DNA of 7,923 nt from Clostridia bacterium (GTDB taxonomy: Bacteria; Bacillota; Clostridia; Christensenellales; CAG-1252). Both the position numbers and the translations under genes were made by a program. Each line of letters opens with the position of its first letter. Position 1 is the first letter of the stretch. Below the pieces are notes generated by a model, which saw nothing but the letters and a program-made list of their open reading frames with translations, had not been told where the DNA came from and did no database searches. Shown in pieces: positions 1 through 5,316 of the stretch. The stretch is taken from positions 1 to 7,923 of the forward strand of contig JAGAAA010000121.1 in assembly GCA_017615495.1 (NCBI GenBank), written 5' to 3'.

Positions 1-783
1 CGCGTTGTCCGCGTAAACTTCGTAAGCGGTGACGCCCTCTTTCAACACCGAAAGAGCTTCCTTTACAAAGCCGCCGGAAGCAATTTTCTCCGCGGCGTCT
101 TCGCCGAATTCCGCGATCTTCAAAAGATCCTTCACCGCAATGTTGCCCATCGGCAAAAACATATCTTTCGCCTTTTCAAGCGAAAACTCCGCTTTGCGGG
201 CGCGGTAAGCGACGGAAACGTTTTTGAGATCGGCAAGGAGGTCAAAATATTTGCCGATCACTTTCGCCGCGCTTTTGCGCTTCGCCTTGATCTCCTCAAA
301 CGTCGCCTTGTCCAAGCAAATGTCGACGGCGGAAGGAACGAGCGCATCCTTGGACCTCAACTTATCCAAGGCAACGTAGCACGCCGCGATCCCCTGCGGT
401 ATCTCTTTGTATTCCCCTTTGGCAAGGGCTTCCTCAAGCGCCGATACCGAAACGGACCCTTCGGGTTTATACCCCTCTTTGGCGCCGCCGAAATAAGCGG
501 CTTTCGCGGCGACCTTGGCGTTGTGGTAATCGTCCGTTAAAAGGAAGAACTCCAAGCCGTAGCCCTTGGTCATGCAGCTTTTAAACAGGAGGGACACTTC
601 CCTTTCCGCCGCTGCCAAGACCTCGTCGCAAGAAGCCCCCGACGGATAATTTGCCTCGGCAAGGAGGCGCATTGCCTCCTCCACCGTCGCGGCGTCCGAA
701 ATGCGTTGCAAACGGTCCGCGCCGAGAAGCCCGCTTTCACGGGACTTTACTTTTGCGTTTTGATAAAGAAGCCCTGCGTCCAT
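1..783 (-). CDS. ntpC: V/A-type ATP synthase subunit C (central-stalk socket), 3' end cut by window edge
   Basis: The frame is open from an ATG at 783-781 to the left edge: 261 codons with no stop. The family runs to about 330 residues, so the C-terminal part is missing. Subunit C (archaeal C, relative of eukaryotic V0 d) is a soluble funnel that sits on the membrane K ring and receives the central shaft. What is visible fits: KSRESGLL near residues 13-20 matches the usual N-terminal Arg/Glu-Leu-Leu block, DYHNAK at 85-90 matches the family's D-x-H-N-x-K signature, and VDICLDKATFEE at 153-164 matches the conserved D...LDKA block. A second copy-like helix with LKNVSVAYRARK follows at 186-197. 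The start lies one base after the subunit E stop (TGA-T-ATG) and has no clear ribosome site, so it probably relies on translational coupling. Family assignment is firm; the symbol follows the E. hirae naming. Confidence 0.92.
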   Translation of the reverse strand, partial: MDAGLLYQNAKVKSRESGLLGADRLQRISDAATVEEAMRLLAEANYPSGASCDEVLAAAEREVSLLFKSCMTKGYGLEFFLLTDDYHNAKVAAKAAYFGGAKEGYKPEGSVSVSALEEALAKGEYKEIPQGIAACYVALDKLRSKDALVPSAVDICLDKATFEEIKAKRKSAAKVIGKYFDLLADLKNVSVAYRARKAEFSLEKAKDMFLPMGNIAVKDLLKIAEFGEDAAEKIASGGFVKEALSVLKEGVTAYEVYADNA

Positions 784-784
784 A

Positions 785-1354
785 TCAAGAGAACAGCGCC
801 TTAGCGCAAACGTCCTCCTCCGAGCGGAGGTTCTCTATCTCCACTTCCAGAGAGAGGTTTTTGTCACAGTCCTTTCCGCGGAGGACGATCCCCCCGTCGA
901 AAGCACCCTTTTCCTTGGCTTCCGCAAGCTTGATCTTGCCTATTTTCATCGCTTCGGCAAGCACCTTTTCGCGATTGATCTTGGAATCGGACGCGGAAAA
1001 AACCACGCTGTCCCCGTCTTCGGCGACGGATAAGATCATCTTGACCAAAAGCGCTTCGTATTTGTCGCTTTTTTTGACGGCGAGAAGAGCCTTTTGATAC
1101 GCTTCGCGGATCAAGGCTTGCTTTTCCGCAAGCACCAGTTTCCTGCCCTCAAGCTCCGCCATCGCCTTCCTGCGGCGAATGGTTTCGGGCGCGGCTGCGG
1201 AAGCCATCTTACGTGCGCTATCCAAAAGCGCCGCGCGTTCCGCTTCGGCGGCAGCCACTTGTGACGCCGCTTTTCCTTCCGCTTCGGCAAGGATCTGCCG
1301 CGCGCGTTCTTCCGCGTCGGCGATGATTTTGTCTAACAGTTCCTGCTTAGCCAT
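785..1354 (-). CDS. ntpE: V/A-type ATP synthase subunit E (peripheral stalk)
   Basis: 189 residues, the usual size for subunit E (about 190-200). E pairs with the small F (G/H-type) subunit to form the peripheral stalk that holds the catalytic head against the membrane subunit I. The first roughly 95 residues are a long Ala/Glu/Lys/Arg-rich helix without proline until about residue 56, as expected for the coiled-coil half. The C-terminal globular half contains the family's Gly-Gly block (FDGGIVLRG, 152-160) followed by a charged helix that ends in LF. The ATG is three bases after the K stop and has no AGGAGG-like site upstream, which suggests coupled translation. Sequence is poorly conserved in this family; the call rests on composition, the GG block, length and position between K and C. 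Confidence 0.92.
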   Translation of the reverse strand: MAKQELLDKIIADAEERARQILAEAEGKAASQVAAAEAERAALLDSARKMASAAAPETIRRRKAMAELEGRKLVLAEKQALIREAYQKALLAVKKSDKYEALLVKMILSVAEDGDSVVFSASDSKINREKVLAEAMKIGKIKLAEAKEKGAFDGGIVLRGKDCDKNLSLEVEIENLRSEEDVCAKALFS

Positions 1355-1357
1355 AGT

Positions 1358-1825
1358 TTAGATCGCAAAGAAGACGGCGAGGAAGGAAACGAGAAGCGCA
1401 AGAATCGCGTAGGTTTCGACCATGACCGCCATAACGATAGCTTTGCTCTGCTCTTCGGGTCTCTTGGACACGAGAGCCATACCGCTGACCGCCACCTTAC
1501 CTTGATGAATGGCGGAGACGAGGCCGACGATCGCAATGGGCAAGCAACCGGCAAGCATGCCGAGACCTTGCGCGAGCGAAATGTCGATGATACCGCCGAA
1601 CACCTTGATCTTGATGAACACGATAAACGCGATCAATAAGCCGTAAATGCCCTGCGTACCGGGAAGAAGCTGCAAGATCAAGCAGCTACCGAACTTATCC
1701 GGATCTTCACTCGTAACACCCGCCGCGGCTTGTCCGCCCATACCGACGCCGATCGCGGAACCGATGCCCGCAAGACCGGCGGCAAGCGCCGCGCCGAGAA
1801 TTGCCAAAAAAGTTCCCATACTCAT
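1358..1825 (-). CDS. ntpK: V-type Na+-ATPase proteolipid subunit K (rotor ring, duplicated hairpin)
   Basis: 155 residues forming two tandem helical hairpins (membrane spans about 4-28, 45-71, 84-107, 127-154). It is the ring subunit that carries the ion through the membrane. The first hairpin has PGTQG where a single-hairpin c subunit would have its carboxylate; the second keeps the acid as E137 in MVETYAIL, so there is one ion site per four helices. By alignment from memory with E. hirae NtpK, its Na+ ligands L61, T64, Q65, Q110 and E139 correspond to L54, T57, Q58, Q108 and E137 here, and the helper tyrosine Y68 to Y61. All are present. The ATG overlaps the subunit I stop by three bases. 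It has the only strong ribosome site among the ATPase genes seen here. A second ATG two codons later (1817-1819) is possible but the first is better spaced. Confidence 0.96.
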   Translation of the reverse strand: MSMGTFLAILGAALAAGLAGIGSAIGVGMGGQAAAGVTSEDPDKFGSCLILQLLPGTQGIYGLLIAFIVFIKIKVFGGIIDISLAQGLGMLAGCLPIAIVGLVSAIHQGKVAVSGMALVSKRPEEQSKAIVMAVMVETYAILALLVSFLAVFFAI

Positions 1826-3837
1826 AAATCTTTTCCTCCTTTACTGTTGAGATGAATATATTTTAGGTCTGAGCCCATAGGCTTAAAGATATGACCTCCG
1901 CCCGTATAGAAACGGGAGAAGAACTCCACGTATTGGAGCCTGCTGTTGTGCACGTAGGCGCCAAGCGTGTTGATAGCGATGTTGAAAACGTGCCCCACAA
2001 CGAGGATGACGACGTACAAAAGATACCCTGCGACGGGGATCAAATCGCGCAAAATGCCAGCGATCAAATTGACCACCATACCCACGACGCCGGTGGCGAG
2101 CCCCAAGCCGAACAAACGGCAGTAGGAAAGGATGTCGCTCATAAACCCGGTGATGCCGTAAACGTTGCCGAAGGCGCCGATGATCTTGCCTTTGACGCCC
2201 TTCTTACCGAGCGCGCCGCCCACGAGGACGCAAGCGCCGCCGATGGCAAGCACGATCAAAGCGGGAAGTTTCACAGCCGCCGCCCCTTTGACCATACCGG
2301 ACAAAACGAACAAGCCGAGGCCGATAAACAGGATGAACCAACTGCCTTCGCCGAAGACGGCGGAAACGGGCTTACCGTTCTTGCATTTTTGCACGAAGGA
2401 AATGCCCATACCGAACAGTATTTGGAACAAGCCCAAAGCAACGGATAATATCAACATCTTCAAAGGCTCGTTCATCGGGTTGAACAACACGGGTTTGAAG
2501 AAGGATTCACCAAAGTAACCGCCGAACATCACGCCCCAAATAAAGGTGGAGATGCCGCCCATGCCGATGATCAAAAGAAGATGCCCTTCTCCTCTTCTGG
2601 GCTTCTTTAAGAAGTAGAGCCCAAAGTCGCCGAGGGCAAGGATCAAACCGTACGCCGCATCGGAGACCATCAGTCCGAACAAGACGAAGTAGAAGAACGC
2701 CACGAAGGGGTTGGGGTCGATCTCTCGGGGATCGGGCGCGGAGTACATATTGGTAATGCTTTCGTAGGGGGTGACCACCGCGTTGTTTTTGGCAAGGGTG
2801 GGATACTTTTCATCCGGAAGCGGGTCCTCGTACAAACTGTAGTAAGTGGCGCCGGATTCTTTTAACGCCTTTTCCGTCCCTTCCTCTAAGTGCGCGGGCA
2901 CCCACGCCGTCAAGACGAAGGACGTCGTAGAACGGAAGGTGGAATCAATGGCGCGAGCCTTTTCGGACTCCACGCGATAATAGTCGTACAAAACGCGCAT
3001 TCTGTCCGCGATGGCTTCCTCGTAAGAAACGGCTTCTTCCGCGAGAGCGATCTCCTTGCGGTAGATCTCCTCGTCACGGGCGCGAAGCTCCGCGATCTTT
3101 TCCACCGCGGTCACGGGGAAAGCAAAGGAACATTTTGAAAAGCTCAAAGAGGAAAGTTTTTCCGCTATCGCTTCCTTTTCCGCCACGGGATAGGCAACGA
3201 AAACGGTGCTGACGCGCTGACGGCTGTCAAGCTCCTTCAAGCAAAGATCGGGGAAAGACGAAAGGTCCGCCCCGCTGAGAAGGTCGGTCGGGATAAGCCC
3301 CACCGCGGTTTCCACCATACGGCCCGCCTTAAAGGCGCTAAAGGGCAGATCACACTTTTCGTAAAAGGAAAGCTGTTCCGCAAGGGATGCGTTGCGGGTG
3401 GCTTCGCCGCGAAGTTCGGTTTCCTCCGCGCTGATCTCACGCAGGCGCTTTTCCACCGCAAGGATATCCTCGTGCTCTTCGCCGACTTTATCGAATTCGT
3501 CAAAAGCAACGTCGGGTTTGCCGGCGCGGATCTTTTCCAAAAGAGGGATCTTCTTGGGCGCGTAAGAGGTGAGCGAAACGTTTTCCGCCTTTTGCTTCCT
3601 CAAGACCTTGTCGAGTTTTACCTTCTCCGCCCGCCAAAAATCAAAACAAAAAGAGAGCTCCGCCATCTCGGACGAAAGAGTTTCCGCCCGGGAGGAAGCG
3701 TCCCCCTTAACGCAATGCTCTATTTCGGAAGTGCGGATGATCTCCGCGCTGCCGGTGCGCGACAAAAGCGTGAGGATCTTCTCCTCATCGCAAGAATGCG
3801 CAATTAAGGTAAGTTTTTTAAAGGGCAGCAACGCCAT
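1822..3837 (-). CDS. ntpI: V/A-type ATP synthase subunit I (a-subunit homologue, membrane stator)
   Basis: 671 residues, close to the family norm of about 650. Residues 1-370 form the cytosolic arm that meets the peripheral stalks, with helical, charged stretches (about 120-160 and 244-300) and the conserved AWVP block at 311-314. The membrane half begins at DPREIDPNPFVAFFYFVLFG (369-388), matching the family's D-P-x-P...FFG entry to the first span. About seven or eight hydrophobic segments follow. The ion half-channel helix contains SYCRLFGLGLA (571-581) with R574, the expected essential arginine facing the K-ring glutamate. GHVFN (615-619) and NSRLQYVEFF (631-640, with R633) are further conserved channel blocks. 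It overlaps ntpF by 20 bases at its start, with a weak GAAGAAG site before the ATG, and ntpK by four bases at its end. Confidence 0.96.
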   Translation of the reverse strand: MALLPFKKLTLIAHSCDEEKILTLLSRTGSAEIIRTSEIEHCVKGDASSRAETLSSEMAELSFCFDFWRAEKVKLDKVLRKQKAENVSLTSYAPKKIPLLEKIRAGKPDVAFDEFDKVGEEHEDILAVEKRLREISAEETELRGEATRNASLAEQLSFYEKCDLPFSAFKAGRMVETAVGLIPTDLLSGADLSSFPDLCLKELDSRQRVSTVFVAYPVAEKEAIAEKLSSLSFSKCSFAFPVTAVEKIAELRARDEEIYRKEIALAEEAVSYEEAIADRMRVLYDYYRVESEKARAIDSTFRSTTSFVLTAWVPAHLEEGTEKALKESGATYYSLYEDPLPDEKYPTLAKNNAVVTPYESITNMYSAPDPREIDPNPFVAFFYFVLFGLMVSDAAYGLILALGDFGLYFLKKPRRGEGHLLLIIGMGGISTFIWGVMFGGYFGESFFKPVLFNPMNEPLKMLILSVALGLFQILFGMGISFVQKCKNGKPVSAVFGEGSWFILFIGLGLFVLSGMVKGAAAVKLPALIVLAIGGACVLVGGALGKKGVKGKIIGAFGNVYGITGFMSDILSYCRLFGLGLATGVVGMVVNLIAGILRDLIPVAGYLLYVVILVVGHVFNIAINTLGAYVHNSRLQYVEFFSRFYTGGGHIFKPMGSDLKYIHLNSKGGKDL
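1835..1842 (-). promoter_or_regulatory. Strong ribosome binding site for ntpK
   Basis: AAAGGAGG on the minus strand, nine bases before the ntpK ATG and inside the last codons of ntpI. It supports the ATG at 1825 as the start. The other ATPase genes here have weak or no such site, so K may be translated more often than its neighbours, in keeping with its many copies per ring. Confidence 0.8.
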
Positions 3838-4150
3838 ACTTCTTCAGCATGCGATCCTTGACGTCTTCCGCCGCGTCGGTGACTTTCCCCTCCGCGCCAC
3901 GTCTGATCGCCGCCGCTTCTTCGCGCCCTTTTGCAAGGACGAGCGCTTCTTCCTTAGCCGCGACCTCTTCCGTCTCCTTTTCCAAGGAAGACAACAGTTC
4001 CGCCGCCGCCTTTTTTCCTTCCGCGACGATTGCCGCGCTTGTTTCTTCTCCTTGACGACGGATCTCCTTCGCGCGCTCGGTTGCCGCAAGGGTAATTTCC
4101 TCCGCGCGTTTTTCCGCCTGCAGGATCTCGTCCATGATCTCCTTGATCAT
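3818..4150 (-). CDS. ntpF: V/A-type ATPase small peripheral-stalk subunit (NtpF; G/H type)
   Basis: 110 residues from the ATG at 4150-4148. The same frame is open to an earlier ATG at 4213, but that would run 60 bases into rpiB; the chosen start lies one base after the rpiB stop, has GAGAGGAAG upstream and begins IKEIMDEILQAEKRAEEI, typical of the family. The protein is almost wholly Ala/Glu/Lys/Arg, with hydrophobic residues at heptad-like spacing, so it should be one long coiled coil that winds with subunit E to make the peripheral stalk. Its place directly before ntpI matches the E. hirae order F-I-K-E-C and the Thermus G-I-L-E-C order. Low-complexity composition makes sequence alone weak proof; context makes the call strong. 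Naming (F, G or H) varies between species. Confidence 0.88.
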   Translation of the reverse strand: MIKEIMDEILQAEKRAEEITLAATERAKEIRRQGEETSAAIVAEGKKAAAELLSSLEKETEEVAAKEEALVLAKGREEAAAIRRGAEGKVTDAAEDVKDRMLKKYGVAAL

Positions 4151-4151
4151 A

Positions 4152-4595
4152 TTACTTCCTCTCGTCCATTTCCGCAATGATGGCAAGACGTCTGTTGTGC
4201 CTATCGCCCTCAAAGGGAGTGGTGAACCAAAGGTCCACGAGTTTGACCGCCTTTTCGGGCGAAACCACTCTGCCGCCGAGGCAAAGCACGTTTGCGTTGT
4301 TGTGCGCGGAACACGCCGCCGCGGAGAACTCGTCCGAAAGCACCGCCGCGCGAATGCCCTTCACTTTGTTTGCGGCGATGGACATGCCGATGCCGGTGCC
4401 GCAAAGCAAGATGCCCTTATCCGCTTCGCCCGATGCAACCGCTTCCGCAACCTTTTTTGCGTAAATGGGGTAATCCACGCTTGCCGTGTCAAAGGTGCCG
4501 AAGTCGGTGACTTCCACGCCCTTTTCCTTAAGATAAGCCAGAACTGCGGGTTTTAAAACGATGCCGCCGTGATCACAACCGATAGCAATACGCAT
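4152..4595 (-). CDS. rpiB: Ribose-5-phosphate isomerase B (RpiB/LacAB family)
   Basis: 147 residues, the usual length. It interconverts ribose 5-phosphate and ribulose 5-phosphate in the pentose phosphate pathway. Motifs run in order: CDHGG at 7-11 (D8, H9 at the active site), DYP at 41-43, then GILLCGTGIGMSIAANK at 61-77 with the catalytic cysteine C65 and T67 of the anion pocket, SAHNNANVLCLGGR at 96-109 with H98, and RHNRR at 132-136 for phosphate binding. The cysteine separates RpiB from LacA/LacB-like relatives less clearly than substrate tests would, so an allose-6-phosphate isomerase role is a minor alternative. The start has GAGGAGG six bases upstream. It is the first gene after the strong promoter, and its stop lies one base before ntpF, so it is cotranscribed with the V-ATPase genes. 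Confidence 0.95.
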   Translation of the reverse strand: MRIAIGCDHGGIVLKPAVLAYLKEKGVEVTDFGTFDTASVDYPIYAKKVAEAVASGEADKGILLCGTGIGMSIAANKVKGIRAAVLSDEFSAAACSAHNNANVLCLGGRVVSPEKAVKLVDLWFTTPFEGDRHNRRLAIIAEMDERK

Positions 4596-4601
4596 AAGAT
4601 G

Positions 4602-4608
4602 CCTCCTC
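4602..4608 (-). promoter_or_regulatory. Ribosome binding site of rpiB next to a GC-rich hairpin
   Basis: GAGGAGG, six bases before the rpiB ATG. On the transcript it is directly preceded by GCGCG-UUCU-CGCGC (4622-4609), a five-pair hairpin, and its first bases belong to a perfect 10-bp palindrome CTCGCGCGAG (4606-4615). The site decides the rpiB start. Whether the adjoining structure regulates access is unknown. Confidence 0.7.
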
Positions 4609-4638
4609 GCGCGAGAACGCGCATAAACTTTTAGGAAT

Positions 4639-4668
4639 AGTATATCTTAACTATGCGCATTTTGTCAA
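4639..4668 (-). promoter_or_regulatory. Sigma-A (sigma70-type) promoter of rpiB-ntpFIKEC
   Basis: The minus strand reads TTGACA (4668-4663), 18 bases, then TATACT (4644-4639): a perfect -35 and a five-of-six -10. Transcription should begin near 4632, giving a leader of about 37 bases before rpiB. The -35 begins on the very base after the stop codon of the upstream hypothetical gene. The spacer contains the perfect 8-bp palindrome ATGCGCAT (4653-4660). Confidence 0.82.
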
Positions 4669-5040
4669 TTAAAATTCCGCGCGCAAGACCACCGGCGCGA
4701 TGGGCTCGATTTTGCGCCTGCTCTTTTCGCGGAAGTAACGATCTTTGAGCCTGGCGTAAGTTTTTGCAAGCTCCAGAACGTAGCGGTTCTTTTCGGAAAA
4801 ATCCATCCGTTGAAAACGTTTTTGATCGATCAGCCTGCCGATGGGGTTTAAGACGCATTCGTCCACCGAGAGCATCTCTCTGACCTTGGCGTAAAGTTCT
4901 TCTTCGGCGGCGTAGCCTATTTCGCTTTTTGCGCGGGAGGGAACGCTTTCCTCCGCGGCGCATCCCTGCCAATATCCTTTCTTCAGTCTATTTTTAGCCG
5001 ATTGGGCAAGTCTTTTGAGTTCGGAATTATCTTTGTTCAT
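4669..5040 (-). CDS. Hypothetical protein, small basic/charged, unknown function
   Basis: 123 residues from the ATG at 5040-5038. I do not recognise the family. An ATG at 5058 lies in frame, but the later one has GAGG six bases upstream and sits about 26 bases after a good promoter, so it is preferred. The protein is soluble in appearance, with no signal peptide or membrane span. It opens with a basic helix (LKRLAQSAKNRLKKGYW, about 8-24), has a single cysteine, then an acidic stretch (about 43-61), then NPIGRLID near 65-72, which looks like a conserved core, and a Lys/Arg/Tyr-rich helix with YARLKDRYFREKSRRK near the end. The gene runs in the same direction as rpiB with no terminator between, so readthrough into the rpiB-V-ATPase genes is possible. 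Codon use matches its neighbours. Confidence 0.7.
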   Translation of the reverse strand: MNKDNSELKRLAQSAKNRLKKGYWQGCAAEESVPSRAKSEIGYAAEEELYAKVREMLSVDECVLNPIGRLIDQKRFQRMDFSEKNRYVLELAKTYARLKDRYFREKSRRKIEPIAPVVLRAEF

Positions 5041-5072
5041 ATAACACCTCGCTGTCACAAGTAATTGACTCC

Positions 5073-5101
5073 ATTATAGGGGTCGCGTTTTCCCTTTGCA
5101 A
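5073..5101 (-). promoter_or_regulatory. Sigma-A promoter of the small hypothetical gene
   Basis: The minus strand reads TTGCAA (5101-5096), 17 bases, then a perfect TATAAT (5078-5073). The expected start of transcription is near 5066, about 26 bases before the chosen ATG, with the GAGG ribosome site inside that leader. This supports the shorter form of the gene. Confidence 0.75.
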
Positions 5102-5281
5102 CCAAAAAGAACGGAGAAAAACCGCGAATTATCACGAAGAGGCGCATATGACTGTTTTTTCTTCTTCACAAAAGAAAATCTCCCCATTTTTCGATAAAAA
5201 ACGGGAGAATATCCGATAGAAAAGTCACCCGAAATTCGGTTGTTGGAATAGCAGCGCAACGGCGGTTTTGCCTTCATCAAG

Positions 5282-5310
5282 TTGAAATTGCGCGCGGGGT
5301 GTGGTAAGAT
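5282..5310 (+). promoter_or_regulatory. Extended -10 promoter of the rsmF-like gene, placed for a leaderless message
   Basis: TTGAAA (5282-5287), 17 bases, then TAAGAT (5305-5310), with the extended -10 dinucleotide TG at 5302-5303 and one base between. The usual start of transcription, about seven bases past the -10, falls on or next to the ATG at 5317. The TAA inside the -10 is also an in-frame stop, so the coding region cannot begin further upstream. Confidence 0.65.
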
Positions 5311-5316
5311 GCTTAT

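Larger units (their letters stand above)
5059..5316. other. Divergent intergenic region with two outward promoters
   Basis: I find no gene here. Open frames crossing it are shadows that run into rsmF. It holds the minus-strand promoter at 5073-5101 and the plus-strand promoter at 5282-5310. Between them lie an imperfect hairpin at 5179-5208 (six pairs TCTCCC/GGGAGA, a 2x2 mismatch, five A-T pairs, loop CGAT) and A/T-rich sequence without an evident function. Confidence 0.5.

Noticed and set aside
651..1097. 148-codon plus-strand open frame across subunits C and E
   Set aside because: It lies antisense to two well-supported ATPase genes, has a low-complexity Ser/Arg/Leu-rich product and no ribosome site; it is a shadow of GC-rich coding.
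1891..2448. 185-codon plus-strand open frame inside ntpI
   Set aside because: Antisense to the conserved membrane half of subunit I; its His/Asp/Gln-rich product looks like reverse reading of hydrophobic codons.
3569..4180. 203-codon plus-strand open frame across ntpI and ntpF
   Set aside because: Antisense to two ATPase genes, Arg/Phe/Ser-rich, with no recognisable motif or promoter.
4151..4213. Longer start of ntpF at 4213
   Set aside because: It would overlap rpiB by about 60 bases, adds a non-conserved leader and lacks a ribosome site; the ATG at 4150 has one and fits the family.
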